A stretch of DNA of 64,000 bases from Akkermansia muciniphila (GCA_945861535.1 CAMAUZ010000020.1:1-64000), one strand, 5' to 3'. Positions 1-8,382 are shown, numbered from the stretch's first letter. Notes: generated by a model not told the origin, from the letters alone. Made by a program: numbers and translations.

Positions 1-2
1 TG

Positions 3-116
3 CGGGAACGCAATCTCCGCCCCAAGCGCTACGTCTGGAAAGCCGCGGGGGAGGAAATCCTGGCCAAGATTCAGCGGGCGCGGGCCGCCGCAAATTCCGC
101 GCCGAAAGAATTATGA
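3..116 (+). CDS. 3' end of an IS630-family transposase-like gene (truncated by window edge)
   Basis: The frame is open from the window edge to a TGA at 114-116 and encodes 37 residues. The segment KRYVWKAAGEEILAKIQRAR resembles the C-terminal tail of IS630/Tc1-type DDE transposases, which usually ends in an F/V-W-T/K-A-x-x-x-I-L-x-K-I/V-x-R-A/G-R pattern. This is family recognition from a short tail, so the call is tentative. The AT-richer 30 bases just after the stop could be the terminal inverted repeat of the element, but the other end lies outside the window. Confidence 0.5.
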   Translation, partial: RERNLRPKRYVWKAAGEEILAKIQRARAAANSAPKEL

Positions 117-169
117 GTATAGTTTTGAGAGACACTACACTAGGCAGGGTCCGCCCAGCCAAAGACCGT

Positions 170-1006
170 ATGTTGCCGCCTCTCCAATTCAGCCGTCGCC
201 ACGCACTCCGTGCGCTGGCGCTGGTTGGTTTGGGCGCGCCCTTCCTCCGGCTCGCGCACGCCCAGGCCGCGGGCGGCGCGACGATTCACTTCTACAGCCC
301 GGAGACGAACATCAACAATTTCGGGACGCTCAAGAGCGAGTTCGACACGTTTTTCGCCAATGCGGGCGGGCACAAGTTCCAACCCTACGGCGATCGCGCG
401 GCATTCGAGAAGGCGCTGGCGGGCAAGAGCGGGGTGTTCCTCCTGTCGAGCTGGCATTACCCGCAACTGGCCGCCAAAGCCGCCTGGCAGCCGGTGCTCA
501 TCGGCCAGCTCAAGGACAAGAGTACCCAGCGCCATGTCCTCTGCGCCCGCCGCGGCGTCGCCAACGTGGCCGCGCTCAAGGGCGCGAAGGTGGCCTCCCC
601 GGGCAACAAGGCCTTCACGTTGAACCTGCTCGCGGACCTGCTCGGCCCGGCCCACCGCACGCTCGTCACCGAGCAAAACGTCCTCCCCGTTCCCAAGGAC
701 ATGGATGCCCTGATGGCCATCGGCTTCGGCCTCGCGCAGGCGGCGATCGCCACCGAGGGCGGTTTGGAAAAGCTGGCCAAGACCAACGCCAAGCAACACG
801 ACGCCCTGACCCAGCTCGTCTGCGGCCCGGAGCGGCTGCTGCCCATCGTCGTCGCCCGGTCCCAGCCCGACGCCGCGAGCCAGGCCCTGCTCCAGGTGCT
901 CGCCCGCATGGGCCAAGAGACCGAAGGCCAGCAACGGCTCCGGCTGCTCGGTTTGGATGCGTTCGCCCCTATCGGCGAGGCGCACCGCCACGAACTTCGC
1001 AAATGA
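170..1006 (+). CDS. PhnD-like periplasmic solute-binding protein with Tat-like signal
   Basis: A 278-residue protein. An upstream ATG at 113 lies in the end of the transposase frame. The ATG at 170 is preferred because it starts directly before a signal peptide with a twin arginine (SRRHALRAL, residues 8-16) and an Ala-rich cleavage region near residue 32. The mature part has the type II periplasmic binding fold pattern of the PhnD/phosphonate-binding superfamily (FLLSSWHY, then a G-x-KVASPGNKAFTLNLL segment). No permease or ATPase gene is adjacent. The stop overlaps the next gene by 4 bases (ATGA), so the two are probably translationally coupled. With a histidine kinase close downstream, a sensory rather than transport role is an inference. 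Confidence 0.6.
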   Translation: MLPPLQFSRRHALRALALVGLGAPFLRLAHAQAAGGATIHFYSPETNINNFGTLKSEFDTFFANAGGHKFQPYGDRAAFEKALAGKSGVFLLSSWHYPQLAAKAAWQPVLIGQLKDKSTQRHVLCARRGVANVAALKGAKVASPGNKAFTLNLLADLLGPAHRTLVTEQNVLPVPKDMDALMAIGFGLAQAAIATEGGLEKLAKTNAKQHDALTQLVCGPERLLPIVVARSQPDAASQALLQVLARMGQETEGQQRLRLLGLDAFAPIGEAHRHELRK

Positions 1007-1989
1007 AAGCGCACTTGCACCTCAACCATCCGCGCCCGCGTGCCCGGCGCGGCCTGAACGCGTCGTTCATCTGGCCCGCGCTGCTGGTGCTCGTGGCCAC
1101 GGTGTTGCTGGCGCTCGCCGCCGCGCCGCCGGCGGCGAAAGTGTTGGTGGTCAACTCGGATGCCTCAGTCGCCAAATACGTGGAAGTGCAGCACGCCTTC
1201 AAGGAAGCACTGGGGACCGACGCGGGGACCGTGACGGAAGTGGACCTGAGCAAAGTCGGCGAGGCCGGGTTGCGGCGGACGCTGGCGGCGGAGAACCCCA
1301 CGATCCTCTACTGTGTTGGCAGCCCGGCCTACCAGGCGGCCGTGAAGCTCGCCCGGGGCCGGTCCATCATCCTGAGCACGGCGATCAATTGGGAGCGCTT
1401 CAAGCCCGATCCCCGCACCACGCGGGTGATTGCCGACGAACTGCCGGCGCTCGCACAGCTCACGCTCTTCCGACATTTCTTCCCGAAACTGCAGCGCGTC
1501 GGCGTGGTGTACAATCCCGCCATCAACAAACAGTGGTTCGAGCAGGCCGTCGTGGCCGGCAAAGAGGTCGGCGTCGAGGTCATCGGCCGCACGGTCACCC
1601 GCAGCTCCCAGGTCGGCTCCGCGTTGGCCGAACTCACGCCGAAGGTGGATGCGCTCTGGCTCACCCCCGACCCCGTCGTGCTCGAGAACACGGCGGCGGT
1701 GAAGCTCTACTTCACCCGCGCGGACGCGGCGCGGAAGCCGGTCTTCGCCTACTCGACCACCTACTTGCAGTTGGACCCGAACTCGCCATTGGGCGCGACC
1801 TTGGTGCTCGCTCCGGACGTGCCGACCACGGGCCGCCAGGCCGCCAGCGTGGCGCAGGACTTCGCCGGCGCGCCGCCCGTGACCACCCCGGCCGGTTCCG
1901 AGGTGACGTTGAACCTCAAGCGCGTCCAGCAATACGGCCTCGAGTTCAACCGCGACGCCCTCGACGCCGTGAACAATCTCCTCCGCTAA
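1003..1989 (+). CDS. ABC-type substrate-binding protein, PF04392/TrpX-like family
   Basis: A 328-residue exported protein. A hydrophobic segment at about residues 20-42 acts as signal peptide or anchor. The body has the two-lobed fold of the COG2984 (ABC_sub_bind) family: an N-terminal lobe with VLVVNSDAS, a P-T-I-L-Y-C-V-G-S-P segment, and the hinge region VGVVYNPAINKQW that is typical of the family. These proteins bind amino acids or other small ligands. Its ATG overlaps the stop of the PhnD-like gene. Neither gene has transport partners here, and the next gene on the strand is a hybrid kinase, which suggests ligand presentation to a sensor. Confidence 0.7.
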   Translation: MKAHLHLNHPRPRARRGLNASFIWPALLVLVATVLLALAAAPPAAKVLVVNSDASVAKYVEVQHAFKEALGTDAGTVTEVDLSKVGEAGLRRTLAAENPTILYCVGSPAYQAAVKLARGRSIILSTAINWERFKPDPRTTRVIADELPALAQLTLFRHFFPKLQRVGVVYNPAINKQWFEQAVVAGKEVGVEVIGRTVTRSSQVGSALAELTPKVDALWLTPDPVVLENTAAVKLYFTRADAARKPVFAYSTTYLQLDPNSPLGATLVLAPDVPTTGRQAASVAQDFAGAPPVTTPAGSEVTLNLKRVQQYGLEFNRDALDAVNNLLR

Positions 1990-2405
1990 ATGAACGGCGT
2001 CGGCGCGAAACCCACAGTCCGCGGGACAAAGCTCAAAGCTCAAAGCTCAAGGGAAGCCCCAAACGCCAAGGACCAGACGTGGCGTGGCGATCCGCAGCGG
2101 CGCGGGAATTCATCGCGGCTGCCGTTCACTGCGGACGTGTTCGCCGGAACAACGCCGCGCTCCGGGCTTGGGCCAACGCCAGGGGACTTAAGCTCAAAGC
2201 TCAAAGTTCAAAGCTCAAGGGAAGGGCCAAGCGCCAAGGACCAACGGTCGCGTCGCGAGCCAAAGCGGTGCGGGGTTTGGCTGCGGCTCCTGTTCCCTGC
2301 GGACATTGCTGCGCCGTAAACCCAGCGCTTGGCGCTTGGTCCTTGCTCCTTCCCTTGAGCTTTGAGCGTTATCCTTGGAGTTTTTCCCCCGCGTTCCGTT
2401 AACCC
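1990..2405. repeat. Intergenic region with direct and inverted AAGCTCAAAGCTCAAGG repeats
   Basis: Between the binding-protein pair and the kinase there is no credible gene. Two direct copies of a motif beginning AAAGCTCAAAGCTCAAGGGA and continuing into CCAAG(C)GCCAAGGACCA lie at about 2028-2075 and 2184-2246. An inverted copy (GGTCCTTGCTCCTTCCCTTG, then AGCTTTGAGCG) lies at about 2338-2380. The inverted arrangement could form a large hairpin. Partial copies of the same motif flank the second sulfatase at 26996-27025 and 28504-28560. Confidence 0.8.
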
Positions 2406-4862
2406 ATGGATGCTTCCCCCCAATTCCGCCGCGGCATCCGCTGGAAACTTCTGGTCACGATGCTCGGCCTCATCGTCGGCCTGGTTGCGGTGCTCTCGTG
2501 GCTCGAGATCGACGCGTCCCAGCAGCTCATCAAGCGCGAGATGGAGCGCCGGATCCAGTTGATGCGCGACGTGCTCGTGGCGCGCGGCGAGGGCGCGGCG
2601 ACGCAACTGGCCAAGGAGATTGGCAATCAGATCTCGGGCGTCGCCTTCTCGACGGTCTCGGAAATCGTGACCAACGCCACGCGGCTGAACCCGCAGTTGA
2701 CCTACGCCCTCGTCCTCAACACCAAAGCCCAGGCGCTGGCCCACGCCGGCGAACGCGGCGCGTTGATCCACTTCGATGGCGAACTGAAACAATACGCGGG
2801 CGAGGATGACCGCGTGGCCGCGGGCCAGACCCGCATTCTGGCGCGCAACGTCGTGGTGAAGCAGACGGAGGTGCTCGAGATCATCGCGCCGATCGTCGTG
2901 GGCAACGAGCGCTGGGGCGTGCTGCGGCTCGGCTATTCGCTGGCGGATTTGCGCCGGGAAACCGAGAGCACACGCCGCGAGATGCACGCCCAGGTCGCCG
3001 CCGTCATCACCCGCAGCGTCACGACCGCCGGGGTCGCCGTGTTCCTCAGCATGGGGGTGGTCGCGTGGCTGGCGGCGCTGATCACGCGGCCGCTCCAGCG
3101 CGTGACCGAGTCCGCGCGGCAACTGGCCACGGGGAATTTTGAAGCGGCCGCGACGCTCGACATCCGCTCGCAGGACGAGGTCGGCGTGCTGGCCGAGGCG
3201 TTCACCAAGATGGCCGACAACCTCCAACGCACCTACGCGCAGCTCGAGGAATCCAACCGCACGCTGGAATTGAAAGTCTCCGGGCGCACCCGTGAACTGG
3301 CGCACATGACCGAACTGGCCGAGGAGGCCCGCCAGCAGGCCGAGGCCGCCAACCGGACCAAGAGCGCCTTCCTCGCCAGCATGAGCCACGAGCTGCGCAC
3401 GCCGTTGGCGGCCATCATTGGCTTCTCCGAGCTGCTGCTGGGCGACGCGCAGGCCGAGGGGCGCGTCGAGGCGGCAGACGATTTGCAACGCATCATGGAT
3501 TCCGCCAAGCACCTGCTCGGGCTGATCAATGAGATTCTCGATCTCTCCAAAATCGAGGCGCAAAAAATGGAGCTGCACCTCGAACGCTTCGAGGTGGCCA
3601 ATGTCCTCCGCGAGGTCGGCAACACCCTCACGCCGCTCGTCAAGAAACGGGGCAACCAGCTTGTCATCACGACCGGGCCGGACCTCGGCTCCATCCAGGC
3701 GGACCTGACCAAGCTCAAACAGTGCCTGCTCAACCTGCTCAGCAATGCCAGCAAGTTCACCGAGGATGGCGTCGTCCGGCTGCACGTCGAGCGCTTCCTC
3801 CGCGAGGGCGTGGGCTTCATCCGCTTTGCCGTGAGCGACACCGGCATCGGCATGACGTCCGAGCAGTTGGGCCGGCTCTTCCAGGCCTTCCAGCAGGCCG
3901 ACAGCGCCACGGCGCGCAAATACGGCGGCACCGGCCTGGGTCTGGTCATCACCAAGAAATTCAGCGAGCTGATGGGCGGCAGTGTCAGCGTCGCGAGCGA
4001 ACAGGGAAAAGGCTCGACCTTCACCATGGAACTGCCCGCCGAGGTGCGGAAACCCGAACCCAAGCCCGTCCCGCCGGACGGCAAAGCACTCCTCCCCGGC
4101 GGGGCGGCCGCGCGGACCGTGCTGGTCCTGAGCGCGGACAAGAACGTCCAGCAACTGGTCGGCGACGCACTCGTCGGCAGCGGCTGCCAGTTGCGCGTCG
4201 CGCCGAACGACGCCGCGGGCCTGACCCTCGCGCGCGAACTCCGGCCCGTGCTCATCACGCTGGACGCCGCCGCGCCCGGCGTGGACGGCTGGTCGGCGAT
4301 GGGCCAGCTCAAGTCCGACCCCGAGCTGGCGGCCATCCCCGTGATCCTGCTCACGCTCAAGGATGGGCAGGCCGACGCCGGCTTCACCCTCGGTGCGGCC
4401 GAGTTCCTCGCCAAGCCGGTGAACTCCGCCCTGTTGAGCCGCGCGTTGCACCGCCACCTGCATTATCCGCCGGACGGCTACGTGTTGCTCGTCGAGGACG
4501 ATCCGGTCCTGCGCGAGATGATGACGCGCCTGATCGAGAACGAAAAATTCCCCGTCACCGCTGCCGAGAACGGTCGGCGCGCCCTTGAGTTGGTGAAGCA
4601 AAGCATCCCCAAACTCATCCTGCTGGACATCATGATGCCCGTGATGGACGGCTTCCAATTCCTCGGCGAACTGCGCCAGCGCAAGGAATGGGCGCACATC
4701 CCCGTCGTGGTCCTCACCGCCAAGACGCTCTCGCCGGCGGAGCGCGACTTCCTCGCCGCCCACACCAACAGCGTCCTCCAGAAAGGCGCCAGCGTCCGCG
4801 ACGACGTGATGGCCAACATCCGCCACCACATCGCCAAATCACCCGTGCTTCACGGCTCCTAA
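2406..4862 (+). CDS. Membrane hybrid sensor histidine kinase with two receiver domains
   Basis: An 818-residue kinase. Residues 13-33 are TM1, followed by an extracytoplasmic sensor domain of about 170 residues, TM2 near 204-224 and HAMP. The HisKA domain has the H-box SHELRTPLAAIIGFSELL with His near 327. The HATPase has the N-box LLNLLSNASKFTEDG (about 441) and the G-boxes SDTGIGM and GGTGLGL. REC1 (about 568-690) keeps the phospho-acceptor Asp (ITLD) and Lys (AKP) but has a reduced acidic pocket (SADKN). REC2 (about 691-810) is canonical (VEDD, LLDIMMP), with QKG at the Lys position. It probably relays phosphate to the DivK-like regulator 12 bases downstream. Confidence 0.93.
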   Translation: MDASPQFRRGIRWKLLVTMLGLIVGLVAVLSWLEIDASQQLIKREMERRIQLMRDVLVARGEGAATQLAKEIGNQISGVAFSTVSEIVTNATRLNPQLTYALVLNTKAQALAHAGERGALIHFDGELKQYAGEDDRVAAGQTRILARNVVVKQTEVLEIIAPIVVGNERWGVLRLGYSLADLRRETESTRREMHAQVAAVITRSVTTAGVAVFLSMGVVAWLAALITRPLQRVTESARQLATGNFEAAATLDIRSQDEVGVLAEAFTKMADNLQRTYAQLEESNRTLELKVSGRTRELAHMTELAEEARQQAEAANRTKSAFLASMSHELRTPLAAIIGFSELLLGDAQAEGRVEAADDLQRIMDSAKHLLGLINEILDLSKIEAQKMELHLERFEVANVLREVGNTLTPLVKKRGNQLVITTGPDLGSIQADLTKLKQCLLNLLSNASKFTEDGVVRLHVERFLREGVGFIRFAVSDTGIGMTSEQLGRLFQAFQQADSATARKYGGTGLGLVITKKFSELMGGSVSVASEQGKGSTFTMELPAEVRKPEPKPVPPDGKALLPGGAAARTVLVLSADKNVQQLVGDALVGSGCQLRVAPNDAAGLTLARELRPVLITLDAAAPGVDGWSAMGQLKSDPELAAIPVILLTLKDGQADAGFTLGAAEFLAKPVNSALLSRALHRHLHYPPDGYVLLVEDDPVLREMMTRLIENEKFPVTAAENGRRALELVKQSIPKLILLDIMMPVMDGFQFLGELRQRKEWAHIPVVVLTAKTLSPAERDFLAAHTNSVLQKGASVRDDVMANIRHHIAKSPVLHGS

Positions 4863-4874
4863 ACCCGCACTGCC

Positions 4875-5285
4875 ATGCCAAAAATCCTCGTCATCGAAGA
4901 CACCGAGAACAACCGCATCATCATTGGTCGCCGCCTCAAAGCCAAAGGCCACGACGTGCACCTCCGCGAGGACGCCGAGACCGGCATCAGCGCCGCGCGG
5001 GAACTGCAACCGGCGGTCATCCTCATGGACATCGGCCTCCCGGGCATGGACGGCTGGACCGCCGCCACTGCCCTCAAAGCCGATGCCGTCACCGCCGGCA
5101 TTCCCATCATCGCCCTCACCGCCCACGCCATGGCCGGCGACCGTGAGAAGGCCCTCGAAGCCGGCTGCAACGACTACGAAACCAAGCCCATCGACTTCGT
5201 TTCCCTCTTCGCCAAGATCGACGCCCTGACCGGTGGCGGCGCGGTTCCGGCGGCTCCCGTCGCCCCACCCGCGCCGGCTGGCTGA
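4875..5285 (+). CDS. Single-domain response regulator (DivK/CheY-like)
   Basis: A 136-residue protein consisting almost wholly of one receiver domain. The acidic pocket is VIEDTENN, the phosphorylated Asp is in ILMDIGLPGMDGW, the switch Thr is in IIALTAHAM, and the Lys is in YETKPID. No output domain follows; the C-terminal 20 residues are Pro/Ala-rich. It starts 12 bases after the hybrid kinase and precedes the DHp-like gene, so it is the likely phosphate shuttle of this cluster. DivK-type regulators act through protein-protein contacts or as intermediates in a phosphorelay. Confidence 0.92.
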   Translation: MPKILVIEDTENNRIIIGRRLKAKGHDVHLREDAETGISAARELQPAVILMDIGLPGMDGWTAATALKADAVTAGIPIIALTAHAMAGDREKALEAGCNDYETKPIDFVSLFAKIDALTGGGAVPAAPVAPPAPAG

Positions 5286-5312
5286 TCGGCGCCCGGCAAA
5301 CGGCCCGTCGCC

Positions 5313-5660
5313 ATGTCCAACCCGCCATCACTCCGCCTCCTGCCCGAGCGCGTCAGCGTTGCCCGGCACGACCTGCGCAACGCGTTGGGCGAGGTCTTGG
5401 GTTTCGCGGAGCTGATCGTCGAAGAGGCGACCGACCTCGGGCAGGCGCAGTTCGTCGCCGAGCTGCCGGCCCTCCAGCACGCCACGGAAGAAATTCTCCA
5501 GCGACTCGGCCAGACCCTCACCGTCGAAAACCTCACCGCCCACCCCGACGCGGGCGAGGAACTCGGTCGCACCCTCCAGCGCTTCTCACAGTCCACCGAC
5601 GACACCGTGACCGCCCTCCACGCCCGCTGCGCGCAGCTTCCGACGCGGCCGTTCCTTTGA
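5313..5660 (+). CDS. DHp-like (histidine phosphotransfer) domain protein; probable 5' half of a frameshifted gene
   Basis: A 115-residue ORF whose core ARHDLRNALGEVLGFAELI matches the H-box helix of kinase DHp domains (H-[DE]-L-R-N/T), with a second long helix following. No ATPase domain is present. The frame ends at a TGA at 5658-5660. The +1 frame becomes clearly coding after about 5641 (RRGRSFDDLLRICASARRLG) and runs without interruption into the REC-cyclase gene. The natural reading is one protein, DHp-REC-cyclase, broken by a one-base indel somewhere in 5611-5657. Sequencing error, a true mutation or programmed shifting cannot be separated here. Confidence 0.65.
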   Translation: MSNPPSLRLLPERVSVARHDLRNALGEVLGFAELIVEEATDLGQAQFVAELPALQHATEEILQRLGQTLTVENLTAHPDAGEELGRTLQRFSQSTDDTVTALHARCAQLPTRPFL

Positions 5661-5718
5661 TGACCTCCTGCGCATCTGCGCGTCCGCCCGCCGCCTGGGC
5701 GCCCGCGCGCCCGAGCTG

Positions 5719-6948
5719 TTGGCTGAAATGTTCGTGCCGGCCGAGCCAACCTTGGCCGATCTCGAGGCCGCCCTCGTTCATCCGGGTGGCAGCGGTGAGA
5801 CCACTTTCTTCCGTAAACCCACCAGCTCCGCCGTCGCCGCCGCGTCGGCCGTCGCCACCGCGCCCGACGGCGAGAGCACCGCCTTCCTCACGCGCGCCGC
5901 AGTCCGCCCCCCGGCCAGCGGCACCATCCTCGTCGTCGATGACACCGAGTCCAACCGCGCCTTGCTCACGCGCCGGCTCAGCCGCGAGGGCTTCACCGTC
6001 GCCGTCGCCGAGCATGGCCGGCGCGCGCTCGATCTGCTTGGTCGCCACGCGTTCGACCTCGTGCTGCTCGACATCATGATGCCCGAAATGGACGGCCACC
6101 AGGTCCTCACCGCGATGAAGGCCGACCCCGCGCTCCGGCACATTCCCGTCATCATGATCTCCGGCCTCGACGACTTGGACACGCTGGTCCGCTGCATCGA
6201 AGGCGGCGCGGAAGATTATCTCACCAAGCCCTTCGACCCCGTGCTCTTGCGCGCGCGCATCGGCGCCTGCCTCGACAAAAAACGCCTCCGCGACCGCGAG
6301 CGCGAACACCTCGCCGTGATCGAAGAGCAACGCCGCCGTGCCGACGAACTGCTCCACGTCATCCTCCCGCATTCCATCGCTGTCGAACTGAAGGAGACCA
6401 ACGTCGTCCAGCCCCGCCACCATCCGCACGTCGCCGTGCTCTTCAGCGATGTCGTCGGCTTCACCGCCTATTGCGACCAGCACCCGGCCACCGAGGTGAT
6501 CGTCCATTTGCAGGCGCTGGTCCGCGCCTTCGAGGAAATCGCCGCGCGCCACGGCCTCGAGAAAATCAAAACTATCGGCGACGCCTTCATGGCCACGGCG
6601 GGCCTGATCGAACCGGTCGCCAACCCCGCGTTGAACGCGGTGCGCGCCGGCCTGGAAATGGTGCAGGCCGCCCGCAGTTTGGGCAGCGGCTGGGAAGTCC
6701 ACATCGGCGTCCATTCCGGCCCCGTCATCTCCGGCGTCGTCGGCCAGCGCAAATACCTCTTCGATGTCTGGGGCGATACTGTGAACACCGCCTCGCGCAT
6801 GTGCGGCCTGGCCGGCACCGGCGAACTCTGCGTCTCCGAGCACACCTGGCGCGAACTGGCCGGCGACTGCACCGGCGTCTCCGCCGGCACCTTCCCCGTC
6901 AAAGGCAAAGGCGAACTCCAGGTCTTCCGCGTGACCGCGGCCCGCTGA
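5719..6948 (+). CDS. REC-linked class III adenylate/guanylate cyclase
   Basis: A 409-residue ORF. A receiver domain (ILVVDDTESN, LLDIMMPEMDGH with the acceptor Asp, TKPFDP) is at about residues 73-190. A helical linker (HLAVIEEQRRRADELLHVIL) follows, then a cyclase homology domain. The metal-binding Asps are in LFSDVVGFT and KTIGDAFMA. The Lys of KTIGD and the Asp of FDVWGDTVN fit ATP rather than GTP specificity, and NTASRM supplies the transition-state Asn and Arg. Coding sequence in this frame extends upstream of the ATG to about 5611, so the start at 5719 may only be an internal Met of a longer, frameshifted protein. It is the probable output of the kinase cluster. Confidence 0.88.
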   Translation: MAEMFVPAEPTLADLEAALVHPGGSGETTFFRKPTSSAVAAASAVATAPDGESTAFLTRAAVRPPASGTILVVDDTESNRALLTRRLSREGFTVAVAEHGRRALDLLGRHAFDLVLLDIMMPEMDGHQVLTAMKADPALRHIPVIMISGLDDLDTLVRCIEGGAEDYLTKPFDPVLLRARIGACLDKKRLRDREREHLAVIEEQRRRADELLHVILPHSIAVELKETNVVQPRHHPHVAVLFSDVVGFTAYCDQHPATEVIVHLQALVRAFEEIAARHGLEKIKTIGDAFMATAGLIEPVANPALNAVRAGLEMVQAARSLGSGWEVHIGVHSGPVISGVVGQRKYLFDVWGDTVNTASRMCGLAGTGELCVSEHTWRELAGDCTGVSAGTFPVKGKGELQVFRVTAAR

Positions 6949-7239
6949 TCCCGCTTTGTAGGCGTCGAGGTAACGAGACTCAAACCTTCCTCCCCGAGAA
7001 TTATTGCCCACCTGCCAGCTTGAAACTGGCACGAGCCGCGGAACAGCGAACCACGGAAAAACTCCGATAAACACGGAGGAAACCGCCTCCTCGCCGCTTC
7101 ATTCACCGGACGCACGCGGTCTCCTGCACACCCCTTTCCCATCGGTGTCCATCCCTGTCCATCCCTGTCCATCCGTGGTTGAAAAGCCGTTTTTGCCTTC
7201 GCGATCCACTGCGTCCGGCGCGCATGCCTTCCATCCGTT
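6949..7239. repeat. Intergenic repeats: half of a 180-bp MITE-like element and a CACGGA-type inverted repeat
   Basis: At 6956-6986 lies one end of the GTAGG(A)GTCGAGGTAACGAG family, found complete at 22248-22425 and 45909-46090. At 7048-7184 an inverted repeat runs from ACCACGGAAAAACTCCGATA to a triple CATCC(C/G)TGTC run ending CCATCCGTGGTT. It belongs to the same type as 34394-34676 and 57329-57404. The region separates the convergent cyclase and GIY-YIG genes. No gene is seen. Confidence 0.7.
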
Positions 7240-8382
7240 TCACATCACTTCCGCTTCGCCATCCCGCTCCGCCCGCTCCGTCACCGCCAGCAAATCAACC
7301 AACTGCTCCGGCGTCAGCAATCCCTCGGGCAAACCATGCAGGAACCGCAGCCGCCGGCCGCGCTGCGGTCCGGTGCGGAAGAAACTTTCGAGCGTCAGCA
7401 AATCGTCCAGCAGCAGGGCTTCCTCGAACCGATGCCCCGGCGGACCGCTCGTGACTGCGCGCAGCAGCACCGCGACCAACTCGGTGGAAACTCCGCCGAG
7501 ATACGCGCGCAACAGCGGCGCGACCGGCTGCCCATCGGGCCAGCACGGCGGGACGCGGTATTCGCGCGGCGGCGTGGAGCCGAGGAGATTCAGCGGCAGC
7601 GTCTCGATGCGCGCGGGCGCGTGCAGCGTGAAGCAGAGCAACCGGAGCAGACCGGCGTAGGCGAATTTCGCCCCGCCCTTGAACGCGCCGTGGCAGGCCC
7701 AGCCATCGCCCGTCGCCGGTTCGCGGAGCAGCGCGAGTTCGAGCACCGGCGCGTGCCTGTCCCCGGTACCGCAGACGTCCCCGCCTGCGAGTTCGCGGGG
7801 CGTCTCGTCCCGAGTACCAACGGGCGGCGAGACGCCGCCCGAACTCGCACGAGAGGACGCCTGCATTACTGGCACAGCGACGCCTTGCGGACACTCCCGC
7901 CACGCGAGGTAAAAACACGCCCACGGCCACACGTTCACGCGGTTGAAGCGCGGCCGCACGGTGCGCAGCAGTTCGTTCTCGCGCAGCCGCGCGCTCGCCG
8001 GCGAGTCGCAGATCTCCCACTCGATGCGCCGGACCTCATGCACCAGGCGCACCGTCTTGCGCGAATCGCGCTCGGGATGCACGTGCCGGTAGCTGTTCAA
8101 CCGGTCCCGCAAATTCTGCGACTGCCCGATGTAGATGATCCGCCCCTCGCCATCGAACATCCGATACACGCCCGGCACCGCGGGGATCGCGCGGAAAAAC
8201 TCCGCACCAAACCGTTCCGTCAACGGCTTCGGTGGCGCGAACAACCGCAACTGCCGCGGCCGCTCTTCCGCCCCCAGGAGCGCGGGCGTCCCGCCCGCAG
8301 CGGCCCCACCTGCCACCGATGGCAGCGATTCCTCGTCCCCATCCAATGACACCGCTGCCTTAGTGGAAATCATGCGAAACAT
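7240..8382 (-). CDS. GIY-YIG endonuclease (UvrC/Cho N-terminal-like) in the SOS cassette
   Basis: A 380-residue protein. The nuclease domain at about residues 65-145 has the paired motifs GVYRMF and IIYIGQSQNLRDRLNSY, with the catalytic Arg in the second and a Glu in RLRENELLRT. The rest (about 145-380) resembles no domain I can name. Residues about 172-211 are encoded by a palindromic dispersed repeat (7766-7868) that also occurs between genes at 39240-39337, and residues 22-36 fall in another repeat (GCGGGCGTCCCGCCCGC). The ATG overlaps the end of dnaE2 by 23 bases, so it is almost certainly co-transcribed and coupled. A role in incision or processing during damage tolerance is inference. 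Confidence 0.75.
   Translation of the reverse strand: MFRMISTKAAVSLDGDEESLPSVAGGAAAGGTPALLGAEERPRQLRLFAPPKPLTERFGAEFFRAIPAVPGVYRMFDGEGRIIYIGQSQNLRDRLNSYRHVHPERDSRKTVRLVHEVRRIEWEICDSPASARLRENELLRTVRPRFNRVNVWPWACFYLAWRECPQGVAVPVMQASSRASSGGVSPPVGTRDETPRELAGGDVCGTGDRHAPVLELALLREPATGDGWACHGAFKGGAKFAYAGLLRLLCFTLHAPARIETLPLNLLGSTPPREYRVPPCWPDGQPVAPLLRAYLGGVSTELVAVLLRAVTSGPPGHRFEEALLLDDLLTLESFFRTGPQRGRRLRFLHGLPEGLLTPEQLVDLLAVTERAERDGEAEVM
7766..7868. repeat. Palindromic repeat lying in frame within the GIY-YIG gene
   Basis: About 100 bases containing nested inverted repeats: GCCTGCGAGTTCGCGGGGCG pairs with the later CGCCGCCCGAACTCGCACGA, and GGCGGCGAGACGCCGCC is a near-perfect palindrome. The reverse complement of the intergenic stretch at 39240-39337 has the same order of arms with only scattered changes. 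This marks it as a mobile or duplicated element that landed in a coding sequence without breaking the frame. Confidence 0.8.

Noticed and set aside
2208-4829. 873-codon open frame antisense to the hybrid kinase
   Set aside because: It is a GC-rich shadow: no domain, His/Gly/Arg-rich composition, and the opposite frame is an unmistakable kinase.
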